A stretch of 64,000 nt of DNA, from NCBI RefSeq assembly GCF_000283155.1, contig NW_004454159.1:20469253-20533252 (forward strand), written 5' to 3'. The notes under the pieces were generated by a model that was not told where the DNA came from, did no database searches, and saw only the letters and a list, made by a program, of their open reading frames with translations. The position numbers and the translations under genes were made by a program. Source of the stretch: Ceratotherium simum simum (Eukaryota > Chordata > Mammalia > Perissodactyla > Rhinocerotidae). Below, in pieces: positions 11,400 through 22,775 of this stretch. Numbering within the stretch: the first letter of the stretch is position 1; every line of letters starts with the position of its first letter.

Positions 11400-12565
11400 T
11401 ATTCTTAAGACATCACCCTCTCCTAGAATTCCTCAGGTCTCATTGACTGCTCCTTTTCCATCTCCTTTTCTGGTTGCATCTCAACATTGGAGTGTTCAAG
11501 GACATAGTCCTGGGACCACTTATTCTGTTTGGCCTCATGTCCTGATGATTTTGTTGACTCATTGACCCTCCTAACTTTAAATACCAGGTATATGTGAATT
11601 ACAGGCTTCACCCCTGAGCTCCACACTTGTACATGTAACTACATATTCAACATTTCCGTTTGGGTGTCTCATGAGCATCTCAAGCCTAATACATGCAAAA
11701 CTGAATACCTGCTTTCCTCCATGCCTGCTCCTTGTTATCTGTCCATTTCAGTGACTAAAAACATCCTTTTATTTGCTCAAGCTCCAAGCCTTGAGTCATC
11801 CTTAAATCCTCTCTTATTCTCACACCACATCTAATCCACTAGCAAAGCTCTACTTCCGCTTACATCAGCCTGATCTAAACCACTACTTTCCTGTATTATT
11901 CCATGGCCTCCTAACCTCTCTCCTTGCTTCCTCTCTTACCTGCCTATAATTCATTCCCTTTAAAGCAATCAGAGTGATTCTTTTAAAAGCAAGGTCAGGT
12001 CACTCCTCTACCTCCAAACCTCCAATCATTTCCTGTGTCACTCAAAGTAGAAGACAAAGTCCTTACCTCGGACTTCAAGACCCTGCCTGAGCTAAGTGCA
12101 TTGCCTCCCTGACTTCATCCCTTATTCCTCTTGTCCTCCCTCTATGACTCTTCTCCAGCCACAGCCTCCTTGCTGTCATTCAGGCATGCTAGGCTCACTT
12201 CCACTTCAGAGCCTTTGCACACTCAGCCTTGACCACACTTCCCGCAGATACCCACATGGCTGTTTCCCATCTTTACTCAAATGCAATCTTCTCCATGAGG
12301 TATTCTCCAAGCACTCAACTTAAATTGCATTTCCCACTCCTGCACTCCCTAGCCTTTCCTTGCCATTCTCCACGGCACTTATCACAATCTGGTATGCAAC
12401 GTGTTTTACTTCTTATTGTGCCTAATGCCTGTCTTCTCCCACTCTAATGTACATTCCACAAAGGAAGAAATTATTGTCCTTTTTGTCCACTGCTGAATCC
12501 TCAGCACTCAAAAAAGTGCTTAACATATAGAAAGGGTTTCATTGTTATTTGTCGAATGAATGACT
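11400..12565 (+). repeat. L2 LINE, about 1.2 kb of ORF2 3' part and tail
   Basis: A long sense L2. Recognisable in order: GGGTGTCTCATGAGCATCTC (about 11660), CAAAACTGAATACCTGC, TTGAGTCATCCTTAAATCC, the CCTCCTAACC segment, GGTCAGGTCACTCCTC, CAAGACCCTGCCTGAGC, GAGCCTTTGCACAC, the ATGGCTG segment, GGCACTTATCACAATCTG, and the tail CAGCACTC...GAATGAATGAC. Once part of a non-LTR reverse transcriptase gene and its 3' UTR, now stop-ridden. The 75- and 72-codon frames at 12.1-12.4 kb are remnants. Confidence 0.9.
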
Positions 12566-12769
12566 AAGTGTACAAATGGTCCTGGGGCCACTTTGAATAT
12601 TTAAAAAATCCAACCTAGATGTACATTCTGTTGTAAGGTCTACACTTTGTGACTAGCTGAATTAATAATCTAAAATTGGGACCAAGGTTCGTATAGTGGA
12701 ACACACCATCAATATAGGTGGAATGAAGGCTATTCAAGGAAAGTAAATACAAAGCCAGGATCTGGCCAA
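12566..12769. other. Unique spacer
   Basis: Short stretch between the L2 tail and the next LTR-like repeat. Nothing recognised. Confidence 0.4.
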
Positions 12770-13310
12770 GGCAGTTGATTGCTCACCCAACAGCCGTTTC
12801 CCCTTCTTTCTTGGTGAAAGACCTCTGATTTTATGACTGCTGTAATGAATCCCATCCAGCCCCTGAATGGATCATGATTAATTTAAGGCAATCATGCAAA
12901 TCTCATTCCTCTTTGCCCAGTGACTAAACTACGGCAGTTCTAGTCAATGATGTAAGAAGGCTTCTGGGAAAAATTTTCTGCCCTCATAAAATAGTGGGTG
13001 GTACACGGAAAAGCTCTTTATTTGCCTTCTTCCTTGCTTCTTGCTTTGGATATTGCTTATCGGGGATGTGATGCTCAGAGGTGAAATATCTAACCTGTAA
13101 CCACGAAGGAAGCATCACCAACTTCTGATGACGCCTGAGCAAAAACACAGGAATGATTGGCATCCTTGCTGACATTATTGACAATTGTCAACCTCCGAAC
13201 AACCTGCCTGCAGACTTCTTGATAAGTGAGATGACAAATGTTTGTATTGCATAAGCCACTCTTCATTGTCTATTCTTTTACCTGTAGCTAAAATTATGCT
13301 AACTGATACA
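12770..13310 (+). repeat. Probable old MaLR LTR (MLT1-like)
   Basis: CTCATTCCTCTTTGCCCAGTGACT near 12902 and the 3' end (GACTTCTTGATAAGTGAGATG near 13212, ATAAGCCACTC, then GCTAACTGATACAG at about 13300) follow the plan of old MLT1 LTRs. The middle is poorly conserved, so the subfamily and the 5' edge are uncertain. Confidence 0.55.
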
Positions 13311-13558
13311 GAGGACTTGAAAAAGTGAATACATGGCCGTGATTCAAATAAACCTAAATTGTAATGATTTACTCAGGGAAAACAAATACATACTATTCTA
13401 GAGAAGAAAGCCTGGGGTCACTTAAAATCTCTGAGTCTGAACAGTGATTGTGTTGCCTTCCAGGTTCTTCACTGGTTTTAGATCTCTGTATAGATTATAA
13501 AATATCATGAAGCAGCATATAAAGTAATGTTGCACTCTCCTCCACATTCTAGGTTAAA
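13311..13558. other. Unique spacer
   Basis: Nothing recognised between the LTR-like repeat and the C-rich tract. Confidence 0.4.
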
Positions 13559-13597
13559 ATCCACCCCCCACCCCACCCCCCCACCCCCCACTCGCCT
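13559..13597. repeat. C-rich tract, possible quadruplex/i-motif
   Basis: Four C-runs of 6, 4, 7 and 6 bases (13564-13569, 13571-13574, 13576-13582, 13584-13589), each separated by a single A. The minus strand therefore fits the G4 pattern with one-base loops, and the plus strand could form an i-motif. Confidence 0.85.
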
Positions 13598-14319
13598 CCC
13601 CACACTTCATTGGCATCAGTGGTGCCTGGCGAGGGGTGGGCCTCATAGTCTTCTGCACTCAGGACTGAATGACACGTAATGAGCTTTCCTCATCTGCATT
13701 GGGAAGATCTTCATTCCATGGAGCTATAATAGTGGCCACCTTATCCTTGGTAGGATTTCCATTTCTCATTATTCTCCCTCTTTAAGTCAGCTCCAATCCC
13801 CCGGCTTCAATAAAATGACTGTCTTCTAACATTTTCTTTACAGTGTTGAGCCATTGTTCATGCTCCATTAAGGATGATGACGAATAATGCAACTAACAGT
13901 AATTAGTAGCCTGAAAGAAAATGATGGCTGAAAAAACAGTAGGGAAGTTCCCAGGAGAATTTTGTTTCTATTTCAACTAGCCATATGAAAAATGTAGCAG
14001 AAGTATCATCCACCTGGGAATAGAGCAAGGCTGGACAAATAGCAAGACTAGATGACAGTGGGGAATTCTGCAATAGTGAGCTAATGAGCTGAAAGGCCTG
14101 ATTTTTTTTTTCTATTTAATTTCAAAGGTTTAATTTTCACCATTACCAAATGGTAATTATTACATCCCCTTGTGAACACAGCATTGACCTAAATCCTACC
14201 ACCTGGAAGCATTTTATGCCAGCGTGCATTTTGAATTTCCCTTGGTTATAGTCATAGGGAAACAGTACCTGGTGAAATGTTCTTAGAAAGAATGGTCTTG
14301 CTTCTCTGCCTTTTGCTCT
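13598..14319. other. Unique sequence
   Basis: No gene or repeat recognised. A T-run lies at 14103-14111. Confidence 0.4.
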
Positions 14320-14480
14320 TGCTGTTTCCAGTAACTGGAACACCCTCCCCTCTTCCACCAATTCTGCTCTTCAAATCCTTCCCATGCAGGACCCTGCCCT
14401 CCTGGCAGCCTTCATGGATCCTTCCTCTCCCATGAGAATGATTTCTTTCTCTCAGTTCCCAAAGTACCTTTTTTGCTCCC
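14320..14480 (+). repeat. Probable L2-like fragment
   Basis: CTGGAACACCCTCCCCTCTTCCACC, then CAAATCC, CAGGACCCTGCC and CTTCATGG resemble the sense L2 segment around 'tggaatgccctccc'. Short and diverged. Confidence 0.45.
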
Positions 14481-14502
14481 AAACCCAAGCCAATAATTTT
14501 TT

Positions 14503-15150
14503 TAAAGTGTTTTATGACTTACATACAATAAAGTTCACATATCTTATGTGTGCAGTTAGATGAATATTATACATAACTACCACTCAATCAAGATCTAGAA
14601 TATTACCAGCAGGCTCCCTCATGCCCCTACTCAAGTTAGTGGGGCTTTTCCCAGGGTAATCACTATTCTAACTTCTAGCACTATAGACTAGCTTTGCCTG
14701 GTTTTGATCTTCATATGAATCAGTGATTCTTACCCGAGGGTGATTTTTGTCCCCCAGAGGACATTTGGCAATATCTGGAAACATTTTTGGCTGTAGGCAA
14801 GGGGTGGTGGGTGGGGGGATGCGGTGGTGCTATTGGCTTCTGGTAGGTGGAGACCAGGGACGCTACAAAACATCCTACAATGCACGGGACAACACCCCAC
14901 ATCCAAGAATTATCTGGCTCAAAATGTCAATAGTACCTAGGTAGAGAAGCCCTGAGATGAAAAAAAATTCCAAAGTATGTACTATTTGTGTCTGATTTCT
15001 TTTACTTAACATTATGCCTGTAAGACTCATCTATGTTGCTGTGTATGTCAGTAGTTTGTTCTTATTTATTGTAGTGTAGTATTCTACTGTACGGATATAT
15101 TTATTTACTCATTCTACTGTTGATGGATATCCCAAAGTCATTTTTTAATA
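14503..15150 (-). repeat. L1 3' region (antisense), split by MER20
   Basis: Two collinear pieces (14503-14720 and 14955-15150). Left: TTATGACTTACATACAATAAAGTTCACAT, AATCAAGAT, CTCATGCCCC, ATAGACTAG. Right: AAGTATGTACT, TTACTTAACATTATG, GTAGTATTCTACTGTACGGATAT, CTGTTGATGG. These are the reverse complement of the 3' end of an old L1 (L1M class). The MER20 between them inserted later. Confidence 0.85.
14721..14954 (+). mobile_element. MER20 hAT-Charlie MITE
   Basis: Full-length MER20: starts CAGTGATTCTTACCCGAGGG, contains GGACATTTGGCAATATCTGG, GACCAGGGACGCTAC, AAACATCCTACAATGCACGG and AATTATCTGGCTCAAAATGT, and ends GAGAAGCCCTG. It sits inside an antisense L1. Flanking 8-mers ATATGAAT (14713-14720) and AGATGAAA (14955-14962) agree at 6 of 8 positions, consistent with a decayed hAT 8-bp duplication. 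Some MER20 copies are known enhancers in endometrial stroma; nothing here shows that this copy is active. Confidence 0.92.
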
Positions 15151-15179
15151 ACATGCTTAGAATACTTATTTCATTGAAA

Positions 15180-15425
15180 AGGTGATTAAGAGGTCAGGTT
15201 TGGGTGCCATACTACCTAGATCCACTCTTGGCTTCATGTCATCCTAGTCATAGGACGTTGGCAGCAAGTTACTTACTGTCTCTAAGACTCAAGTCTCTAG
15301 TCAGTAAAATGGAGATAGTGAGAGAATATGTAGCACCATTTATAGGGTTGTTGAAAGGATTAAATGTCAATACATTTAAAGTGCTTATAATAGAGCTGAT
15401 CCCATTGTAAGTGCTAAAAAATGTT
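15180..15425 (+). repeat. MIR SINE
   Basis: Near-complete sense MIR: GTGCCATACTACCTAGATCC, AAGTTACTTACTGTCTCTAAG, CAGTAAAATGGAGATAGTG, TAGGGTTGTTGAAAGGATTAAATG, AAAGTGCTTATAATAGAG, GTAAGTGCTAAAAAATGTTG. Confidence 0.9.
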
Positions 15426-18117
15426 GGGCTATGTTCTCAACCTAGTTCCTTGATCTTGGTCACTGGTCAAAAATTGTTTTGTGTAATAAACATTTACAGG
15501 TGAGAAGGAGGAAAAAGAGGGAGTTAATTGTTTAGACATTTGTTAAGGCTGCAAGAGAGATTGGTGTTTAGCAAAAGGTCTTTAATGAAGTATGCCCATT
15601 CCAAATTGGGGCTATTTCTGATAATCAAAAGATCCATAAATAGATCATTGTTGCATACATCTTAAAATAACAAGTTTCAGGGACTTAAAAAAAATCCTTA
15701 AACAGAAGGAGAATTCTATGTCAGAAATTTACATCTATTTCAAATTAATCTAGAACTTTAATTATGATTTTTAAGAAACCCTTGTCTAGGTTGAAAAGAA
15801 ATAATCATAAACAAACTTTCTAATCCTTCTTGGTCACTAGAAATAGCAGCATATGGGAGAAAAATGACTAAAACTATTTTAGATGTTAATTTAAAAGGTT
15901 TTAGAAAGAAATTTTATTAAAAGAAACATAAATAACTTGCCTGATTGAATGAGGAGATCAATGAGTGTTTACTATATCCACTTGAAGATTATTTTTGAGA
16001 TAAATATAAATTTTTCATCCTTCTGTATATGTTACCTATATTCAGGTACAAGTTAGATGCTTGGCAACATAACACACCTTTTTGGCTCAGTGTGTTGATA
16101 GTAGTTTTGTTAATGAAGGTTGTGCAGATGGTCAAAACTGGTCCTAAGAAACAATTCAATATACAGTGCAGATTGTTTTTGTATAACAGATTTTCCTTCC
16201 TTGTCATGATAATTACACAATACACATTATTGTGTAAATGTAGATAGTGACCAACCCTCATTATCTAATCCTGGATGGAATCTGAATGGTGATCAGCTGA
16301 AAAGATGGATTTAGTGACTATTATCTGCTACATACAAATTCTGGAGGGAACTCTTGGCTATTGTATCTATGTTGAATTTTTCCTAGAAATGACCATTTTC
16401 CTCATGGAAATCTGGGGATATGATTTTGTTAATCCGATAAGATATAAAGGTGGGTCATGGACTTGGTTCATTCAGTAATGGATTCATGGGTTTTGATATT
16501 ACCACTGTGCAAAGGTAGAATGTTGACAAGTGTTTTCTGTAGGTGTCTATCATACCGCCAAGCTGGAGGAGGAGTGCACTTTTGCCAATGGGGCTGTGTG
16601 ACAGTGTTTAAATGATTAAGACATTTGGAAACTGGTCTGTAGTTGCTGAAGGAGCCAGGTTACTCCACCTGACTAGTGCTTCGCAGAGGTCCCTGAGCAG
16701 TGGGTGCAACCTATGACTGCCAGGTGTGTCCCTGACTATGAAACTGCTAACGTGGCCTCTTTGGGGCTCACACAGTTCTTTGACAATGAATAACAATGTA
16801 AAATGTGTATGATAATGACAATGTATAATGAGGCAGAAGACTCCCAAGAAAAATGTAGATTCCATTAAAACCAGGTGGTACTGAGAATAAAGCACAATTC
16901 TTATTTGGTACATGGAAAAAAATCAGGAGAGAGACTTTCACATAATCCCTACTACGGAAATATTTTTTTCAAGAAATATTCTCCAGCGTCACTGGATCAA
17001 TGACATGGGTAAATTCGGCAAAACTTGTAGAAGTCACTTGCTGTGGCTTTTGTGATGGGTTAGAGCAGAGCAGAAAGTTATTACCTCCTGACATAAAGAT
17101 TTGAAATACATTTTTCCCCAAGACATGACGAGACTGTTAAAGAGAGAACTGACAGTAAGTTTGCAGCACAAGCAAAGTGGAGGCCTCATTCCAGCTGAGG
17201 TTTGATTAGGAGAACTGCCAAACAAATGTGACCGGGTTTTATTTCACAGAAGAAAGAACAGAGCAACAATGAAGACACAGAAGGAAAATGAGGTCACCAT
17301 GCTTTCCCTTAAAAAAAAAACAAAAGCCTGGTTTCAAGTAGACAACATAGTTAAAAATTTTAGTGTCAAATCCACACTGTAATTTACCCTGAAAGATTGA
17401 AGAAAGAATAGTTATTCATTCATTTATTCTTTTTTCACCTCTCTCTGCTGAGTGCTATTATTATTGAAGCTGAACTTATTTTGATTTGGTTGATGTGTTT
17501 GAACATTGGCAAATGAGGAATATCTGCAGCCTCCAAGGCTGGAAGCCAGCAAGGCTTGCACATCCTCATCCTGCTGCCTGGCTACCAGGGGGTACATCAC
17601 AATGAAGGTGTGTTTCCGAGCAGGGCCTGCCAATCACGCAGACATTTATTAGCCAGCAGGCCCAGTGTGTAGTCTTGAAGTGCTCTCTCTCTCTTCCTCT
17701 CCCTCTCCCTCTCTTTGCCTTTAGGTACTCTGATCAGCATCTTTCATGAAAGAGGCTCACAGTGAAGTGGACAAGACCTTCTTCCATCAGCATTCAAAGT
17801 CTTTTCTTCTGACAAGCTTCTGGCTCCTCCATAGAAGAATGTGGGAAGAGGCAGCTGGGACCTCTAGCCCAGCAATGATGAGGGTGGTTAATTCACTCCT
17901 GCTCATTTAAGAGCCATTTAAGAATCCTCTCACATCACTCCGGACCAATCCCATGTTATAAACATCACATATTCCACCAATCCCGATACATTTCTAACAT
18001 TCCTTATGATGATAAAGCAGCTCTCAGGTATTGAGGCTGTTGAGAGTTAACTTATAACCACATACATCACATCACACTATTTACACTAAAATATTTCAAA
18101 ATAAATCACCACAAATG
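15426..18117. other. Unique AT-rich stretch
   Basis: About 2.7 kb with no family recognised except a pyrimidine-rich run at 17682-17716. The frames at 16.0-16.9 kb overlap one another on opposite strands and show no motif. Confidence 0.4.
17682..17716. repeat. CT-rich simple repeat
   Basis: Alternating CT and CCCTCT units form an uninterrupted polypyrimidine tract. Confidence 0.8.
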
Positions 18118-18625
18118 TAAGAGAGGTTTGTTATGCGCCAGGCATTGTTCTGGGGATTCACGAACAAAGTTGCTCATCTCATGAAATGTACATTCATACA
18201 TTAATTAACTGACATGTAGTTTAAGGCTAGACAGGGAGAAATGTTATGATGAAAAATAAAGTAGGAGAAGGGGACAGAAGGGAAGGGTGAGGGTGCTATT
18301 TTAGATAGAGGTCAGGAAAAGCCAATTTTGAGGGATGCATTTGAGCAGAGATTGGAGTGAAAAGAACCATATGGATATCTGGGGATGGGGTTTGGTCTAG
18401 AAAAAGACATAGAAAATGCAAAGGCTCTGAGGTCACCTGGCTTGGAGCACTTTAGGAACAAAAGGGGCCATTGTGGCTAGAGCACAGAGAGCAGGTGGAG
18501 GTAGCCAGGGGCTGGATCAGGTCCACCCAAGAGGCCAAATTCAAGACTTTGAATCCTATTTCCAATGTAACTGGAGGTCATTGGGCAGGAAAGTAAGACA
18601 ATCAGATGTACTTTTTAAAAGTCCA
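18118..18625 (-). repeat. L2 LINE 3' end (antisense)
   Basis: Antisense L2 signature: ATGCGCCAGGCATTGTTCTGGG, ATTTTAGATAGAGGTCAGG, ATTTGAGCAGAGATTGGAG, GCAAAGGCTCTGAGGTC, TTGTGGCTAGAGCACAGAG, TAGCCAGGGGCTGGATCAGG, ACTTTTTAAAAG. The 117-codon plus-strand frame starting at 18473 overlaps it and is therefore not a gene. Confidence 0.85.
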
Positions 18626-18884
18626 CGAGAAAGTGTAATTTCTGTACAGGACTGTTCCAAGATTACATATATCCTCTGGCAAACTTATCTATTAATATTT
18701 ATGGGTAACATGTCCAGAGCCAAACTCTCAATTATTGACAAAAATATCATTCTTTGCAGATATGGTACAACTGCATTTGTGTATACTCTCATTTCGTCTT
18801 TAGAAAAACCCTGTGAGCAGTCATAGCCACATTTTATTGAGTTGCTGCTGTGTCTTTGCAATTTGCTGGCTGATTTGTATACAT

Positions 18885-19025
18885 TTTTGCTCATCATCAC
18901 AACCACTTTGCAAAATAGACCTCACTATTGCTATTTGATACATGAGGAAACTGAGGCTAAGAGCAGATAAGTGACTTGGCCAGAGCAATGGCATCAGTAG
19001 TGTCGAGCCAGGACTTTGACACAAG
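18885..19025 (-). repeat. MIR SINE fragment (antisense)
   Basis: ATCATCACAACCACTTTGC, ATACATGAGGAAACTGAGGC, AAGTGACTTGGCCAGAGC and CGAGCCAGGACTTTGAC match the reverse complement of the MIR core. Confidence 0.85.
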
Positions 19026-19860
19026 TTTGTATCAGTCTATACTTGGAGCCCTTCCTTCTTCATTACTGGGCTTGCATTATTATTGCTCATATTTAATAAA
19101 TAAAGCAACAGATGCTCAAGAAATAAAATGAGTTATTCAATGTCCTCTGGCTAGTGCTCTTTCCACTTACAGTTGCCTGTAGGAAAGTTACCAAGCTCAA
19201 ATGAACCTATTTGGAGATGTTTTCAAACTCTCTTAATGGGAATAGGGCAAGAGTATATTTTATATTGCTTTTAGCTCTCTGCCATTACCATTTCCTTCGT
19301 TAAAACTGTTGCCGTGGTCGTAACTTGTAGATAAGTAAGAGCTGGAAGGGACGGATGCTCAGTGTTCCTTCAGCTTCTGTCAGGTACAGACCAGGATGGC
19401 AAAGCATTTCAAACCATGCTGTTTAATTAGTTCCTCACAGAAGGTTGTCCTAGGGAGCCATGGAATGTGTCAGCTCAATGAAAAACACACCCCATGATCA
19501 TATAGAAAAGGAGGGAGAGGACTTGGTTTAGTTCACTTTAACTTAGTTTAGCTGTTTGTATCAGCCTGAGTCTCCATTCCTGATGGAATTTCCTTTCCTG
19601 GAAGTTCTTGAGCTGAGGGGCCTGGACTATGTAGTGAAATTCATCCATGACCCTGTCTTTGCTGACAGTGCACTAAACGCAGCAAACGCAGCTGCACAGA
19701 TGCCTTGGGATAGCTGGGCAGTCTTCAAAGTCCAAGAAATGAGGCTCATGTGTCTTACAACTTTAAGATTTCTAACAGTGGCTTTATTCTTACTCCACAG
19801 TGGCCTTTCTTGGCTGAAATACTGATAGAACCCATACTGCAGTTCTTAAAAAGTGTATTC
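19026..19860. other. Unique sequence
   Basis: No repeat recognised. The 89-codon plus-strand frame at 19556-19825 (containing the run NAANAAAQ) resembles no family I know and has no visible gene structure around it. Confidence 0.4.
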
Positions 19861-19872
19861 AAAAAGTTGTGT

Positions 19873-20507
19873 TGGGTGTCGAATCCTCATACACTGCCAG
19901 TGGGAGCATAAGATAATAGAGCTAGTTTGGAAGTCAGTTTGGCAGTGTTTTCAACATTAAACATACATGCACCATATGACCCAGAAATTCCATTCATGGG
20001 TATTTAATCAAGAGAAATGGAAATGTATATTCCTCACAACATGAATGTTCATAGAAGCTTTATGCATAATAGCCACAAATCGGAAACAAAAGGTAAATGG
20101 ATAAAAGAAATTGTGGTATATCCATACAATAAAATACTACTCGGCAATAAAAAGGTATGAACTACTGATAAACACAAGAACATAATGCAAATGCATTATG
20201 CTGAGTGAAAGAAGCCAAACACGAAAGAGTAAATAGTGAATGATTGCATTTATGTGAAATTCTAGAAAATTCAAACTAATGTATAGTGACAGAAAGCAGA
20301 TCAGAGGTTGTCTAGGTGTGGGGATGGAGGAGAGATTGCACTGGGCTCAAGGGAACATTTTGGGAGTAAGAGAAATGTTCTAGATCTTGATTATGGTGGT
20401 GGTAGACATGGATATAAATATGTATTTGACAAAACTTGTCAAACTGTACAAATAAAATGCATGAAGTTTATTACATCTAAATTACACTTCAATAAAGTGG
20501 ATTTTTA
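19873..20507 (+). repeat. 5'-truncated L1, 3' end
   Basis: The sense strand shows the ORF2-end and 3' UTR landmarks of older L1: CTCATACACTGCCAGTGGGA, ACCATATGACCCAGAAATTCC, TCATAGAAGCTTTATGCATAAT, TGGTATATCCATACAATA, TACTACTCGGCAATAAAAAGG, GCTGAGTGAAAGAAGCC, AGCAGATCAGAGGTTG, CTTCAATAAAGTGG. A possible 12-bp duplication with one mismatch (AAAAAGTTGTGT at 19861-19872, AAAAAGTTATGT at 20508-20519) flanks it, but the left copy could instead be eroded L1 sequence. Confidence 0.92.
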
Positions 20508-20519
20508 AAAAAGTTATGT

Positions 20520-21231
20520 GAAATTCCTTCCTTGAGTTGCCCTGAGTGAGGAACGCCCCAGCTGCCTCCTTCCTGGTAGGAAATGTCCCTGCAGGAAGTC
20601 AGACTAGAGCCCCGAAGGTTTGTCCAATAATGCATTGGCTCCTCTTTGTGTTTCGAGAAGTCTCAAAATGGCTGCAGTCAAGGTGATGTTTGGTTGCCAT
20701 CTTCCTATATTTTATTGGTAGAGGAGTGATGGGAATATATGGGCAAAGGTCTATATCCTGTTGATGGATTGGCCTTTAAGAGTGAATTCCATTTTAAGCA
20801 CGGGTCCTCACTTCTAATCTTTCTCACCCTTCAGCATCATATACAGATTTAAACAGACTGGGGTGGAGGGTGCGAATGGACAGAGAGAGGAAAATATTCT
20901 AAATCGAGTGAACCATTCCACCTGCCATTCCATTCTGTGAGTGATTATGGCAGCAAGAGCTGGAGATGGCAGTGATAAAAACTCGGTTACCTAGGGCCTC
21001 CCACAGTGTGAGCATCTCATCACACTACATATGATTTTAGTATTTTAAAGATATGTCCTTTCGTATTACATATTCCCTAAACATAAGTCAATTGCTTTCA
21101 CAATGCATCATTGAAGAAACACTATGTTTATATGCTAGGAAATTTAAGGAGATTTATTCTTTCTTTTTATTAGAAGGAGCTGCAAACTCCTCAAAAAGAG
21201 GGATTTGTGTTCAAGTCCAAGAAGGTATTAG
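20520..21231. other. Unique sequence
   Basis: No repeat or gene recognised. It ends with the left target-site duplication of the LTR that follows. Confidence 0.4.
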
Positions 21232-21712
21232 TGTGGTAGCCAGCCTCCAATGATCCCACCTCCTGGTACCCGTGCTCTTGAGTAGTCCCCTCCTATGATG
21301 TAGCAGGGCTGTTCCACATGACCAACAGAATTGATGGAAATGATGGTGTGTGACGTGAAACTAGGTCATATAAGACATTGCCGCTTTTGCTTGCTTTCTT
21401 TAGGATCAATCTATCATCTCATTGAGATGTTTACGTGTTAAGGAACCGAGGCCTCTTGCCAACGACCAGCACCAACTTGCCAGGCTGTGTGAGGGAGTCA
21501 TCATGGAAGCAGGTCCTCCAGCATCGGTAGGAGCTCAGGATGGCCGCTGCCCTGGCTGATCTTAACTGCAACCTCATGAAAGATCTCAGGCTAGAACCAC
21601 CCAGCTAAACCATTCCTGAGTTCATGCCCCGCAGAAACTGTGAGGTAATGAATGATGATTATTTTAAGGTACTCTGAGGCACTCTGTTACACAGCAATGG
21701 ATAATGAATTCA
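21232..21712 (+). repeat. Solo MLT1-group LTR
   Basis: Begins TGTGGTAGCCAGCCTCC and ends CAATGGATAATGAATTCA, giving the TG...CA ends. Internal landmarks: TGGAAATGATGGTGTGTGAC, GGTCATATAAGACATTGC, GAGGCCTCTTGCCAACGACC, AGTCATCATGGAAGCAGG, AACTGCAACCTCATGAAAG, AGAACCACCCAGCTAAACC, AAACTGTGAGGTAATG. The flanking pentamers ATTAG (21227-21231) and ATCAG (21713-21717) differ at one base, the 5-bp duplication expected for ERVL-type integration. No internal region remains. Confidence 0.9.
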
Positions 21713-21834
21713 ATCAGAGTCCTGAAGGCCCTCAGGGACTCTTAGGTGACTGACTCCCTTTTTCATAAAAGCATCCAGTCTGGTTACCGCTATGGTTAGA
21801 GTGATTCCAAAATGTTCAGGCATAGCTTCAGGCA

Positions 21835-22000
21835 CAGTCCATGGGTTGTCTCATTTAATCCATAAAACAGCTCTATAAGGTGGCTATTCTTTATCACCCC
21901 ATTTCACAGATGAGGAAATTGGAGTCCAGAAAATTTCAAGGTCACTCCAGTAGAATTGACTGACGTCAAGGCCCACAATCTTAACCACTGTTATAAACGT
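21835..22000 (-). repeat. MIR SINE (antisense)
   Basis: TCATTTAATCCATAAAACAGC, CACCCCATTTCACAGATGAGG, AAATTGGAGTCCAG and CAATCTTAACCACTG match antisense MIR, the last being the complement of its tRNA-like head. Confidence 0.85.
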
Positions 22001-22549
22001 CACTGTCTAACTCTATTCTCATTCTAGTTATTTCATGTTCTATTTTATGTGTGATTTCAATTTGTTTTCATTTTTCTTTAAATAAGATGCAAAGTGAATT
22101 ACAGGCACAGAGCTATTGCACTTGTCCCCGTTGTCTGAAACTCAAGCCACACAATAAACTAGGTTTCTGTGAAATCTGAGATCTTAGTATGTTGTCTTTG
22201 TGATGCATGTAAACCATTTTCCTAGTAAAACAGACCAGGTGAGGAGGAAACATGTTACTTTTCTTCCTGTCTTCTGTTTTTCAGTTAAGTTGCCTAAAAT
22301 AGCTTGGCTTATACTAAAAAGATCAGTTTTCTAGAAATGATCATTTCAATATGTTCATGGAAACTTTATCAGTCAAAAAGCCTGAGTTTGATCCTGCAAA
22401 GTGTAATTCATCACACACTCAGGAAGAAGTTTTTTTTTCCATGTCTTAGACCAACGCAATCATTGATTTGTTCTTTAGTTACTAAATCCTCCCTTAATTT
22501 TTGCCTTATTTTGTTAATAATATCTACCTATAATAATAATACCGCTAAG
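22001..22549. other. Unique AT-rich spacer
   Basis: No repeat recognised between the two antisense MIRs. The 82-codon frame at 22304 shows no motif. Confidence 0.4.
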
Positions 22550-22775
22550 TAGCTGAGTGGTATAAATGTGCTTTGCTTATATAATTTTTAAACACGCCTC
22601 ATAAACACCTCTGTGAAGTACAGACTAATGCTCTCCTCATTTTACACGAGGCAGATGAGGGGCGAAGAAATGGTGTCCTTGTCTAGGACACCCAGCTCGT
22701 AAGGGGCGGACTTGGGATTTGAACACAGATCTGCCGAAGCCCAGACCTGTGCTTTTTTTTCCACTACTGCTCCTG
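22550..22775 (-). repeat. MIR SINE (antisense)
   Basis: TCCTCATTTTACACGAGGC, CCAGCTCGTAAGGGGCGG, GGGATTTGAACACAGATCTGCC (B-box complement) and CAGACCTGTGCTTT match antisense MIR. Confidence 0.85.

Noticed and set aside
18473..18826. 117-codon plus-strand frame as a gene
   Set aside because: It starts within an antisense L2 and runs into unique sequence without any motif.
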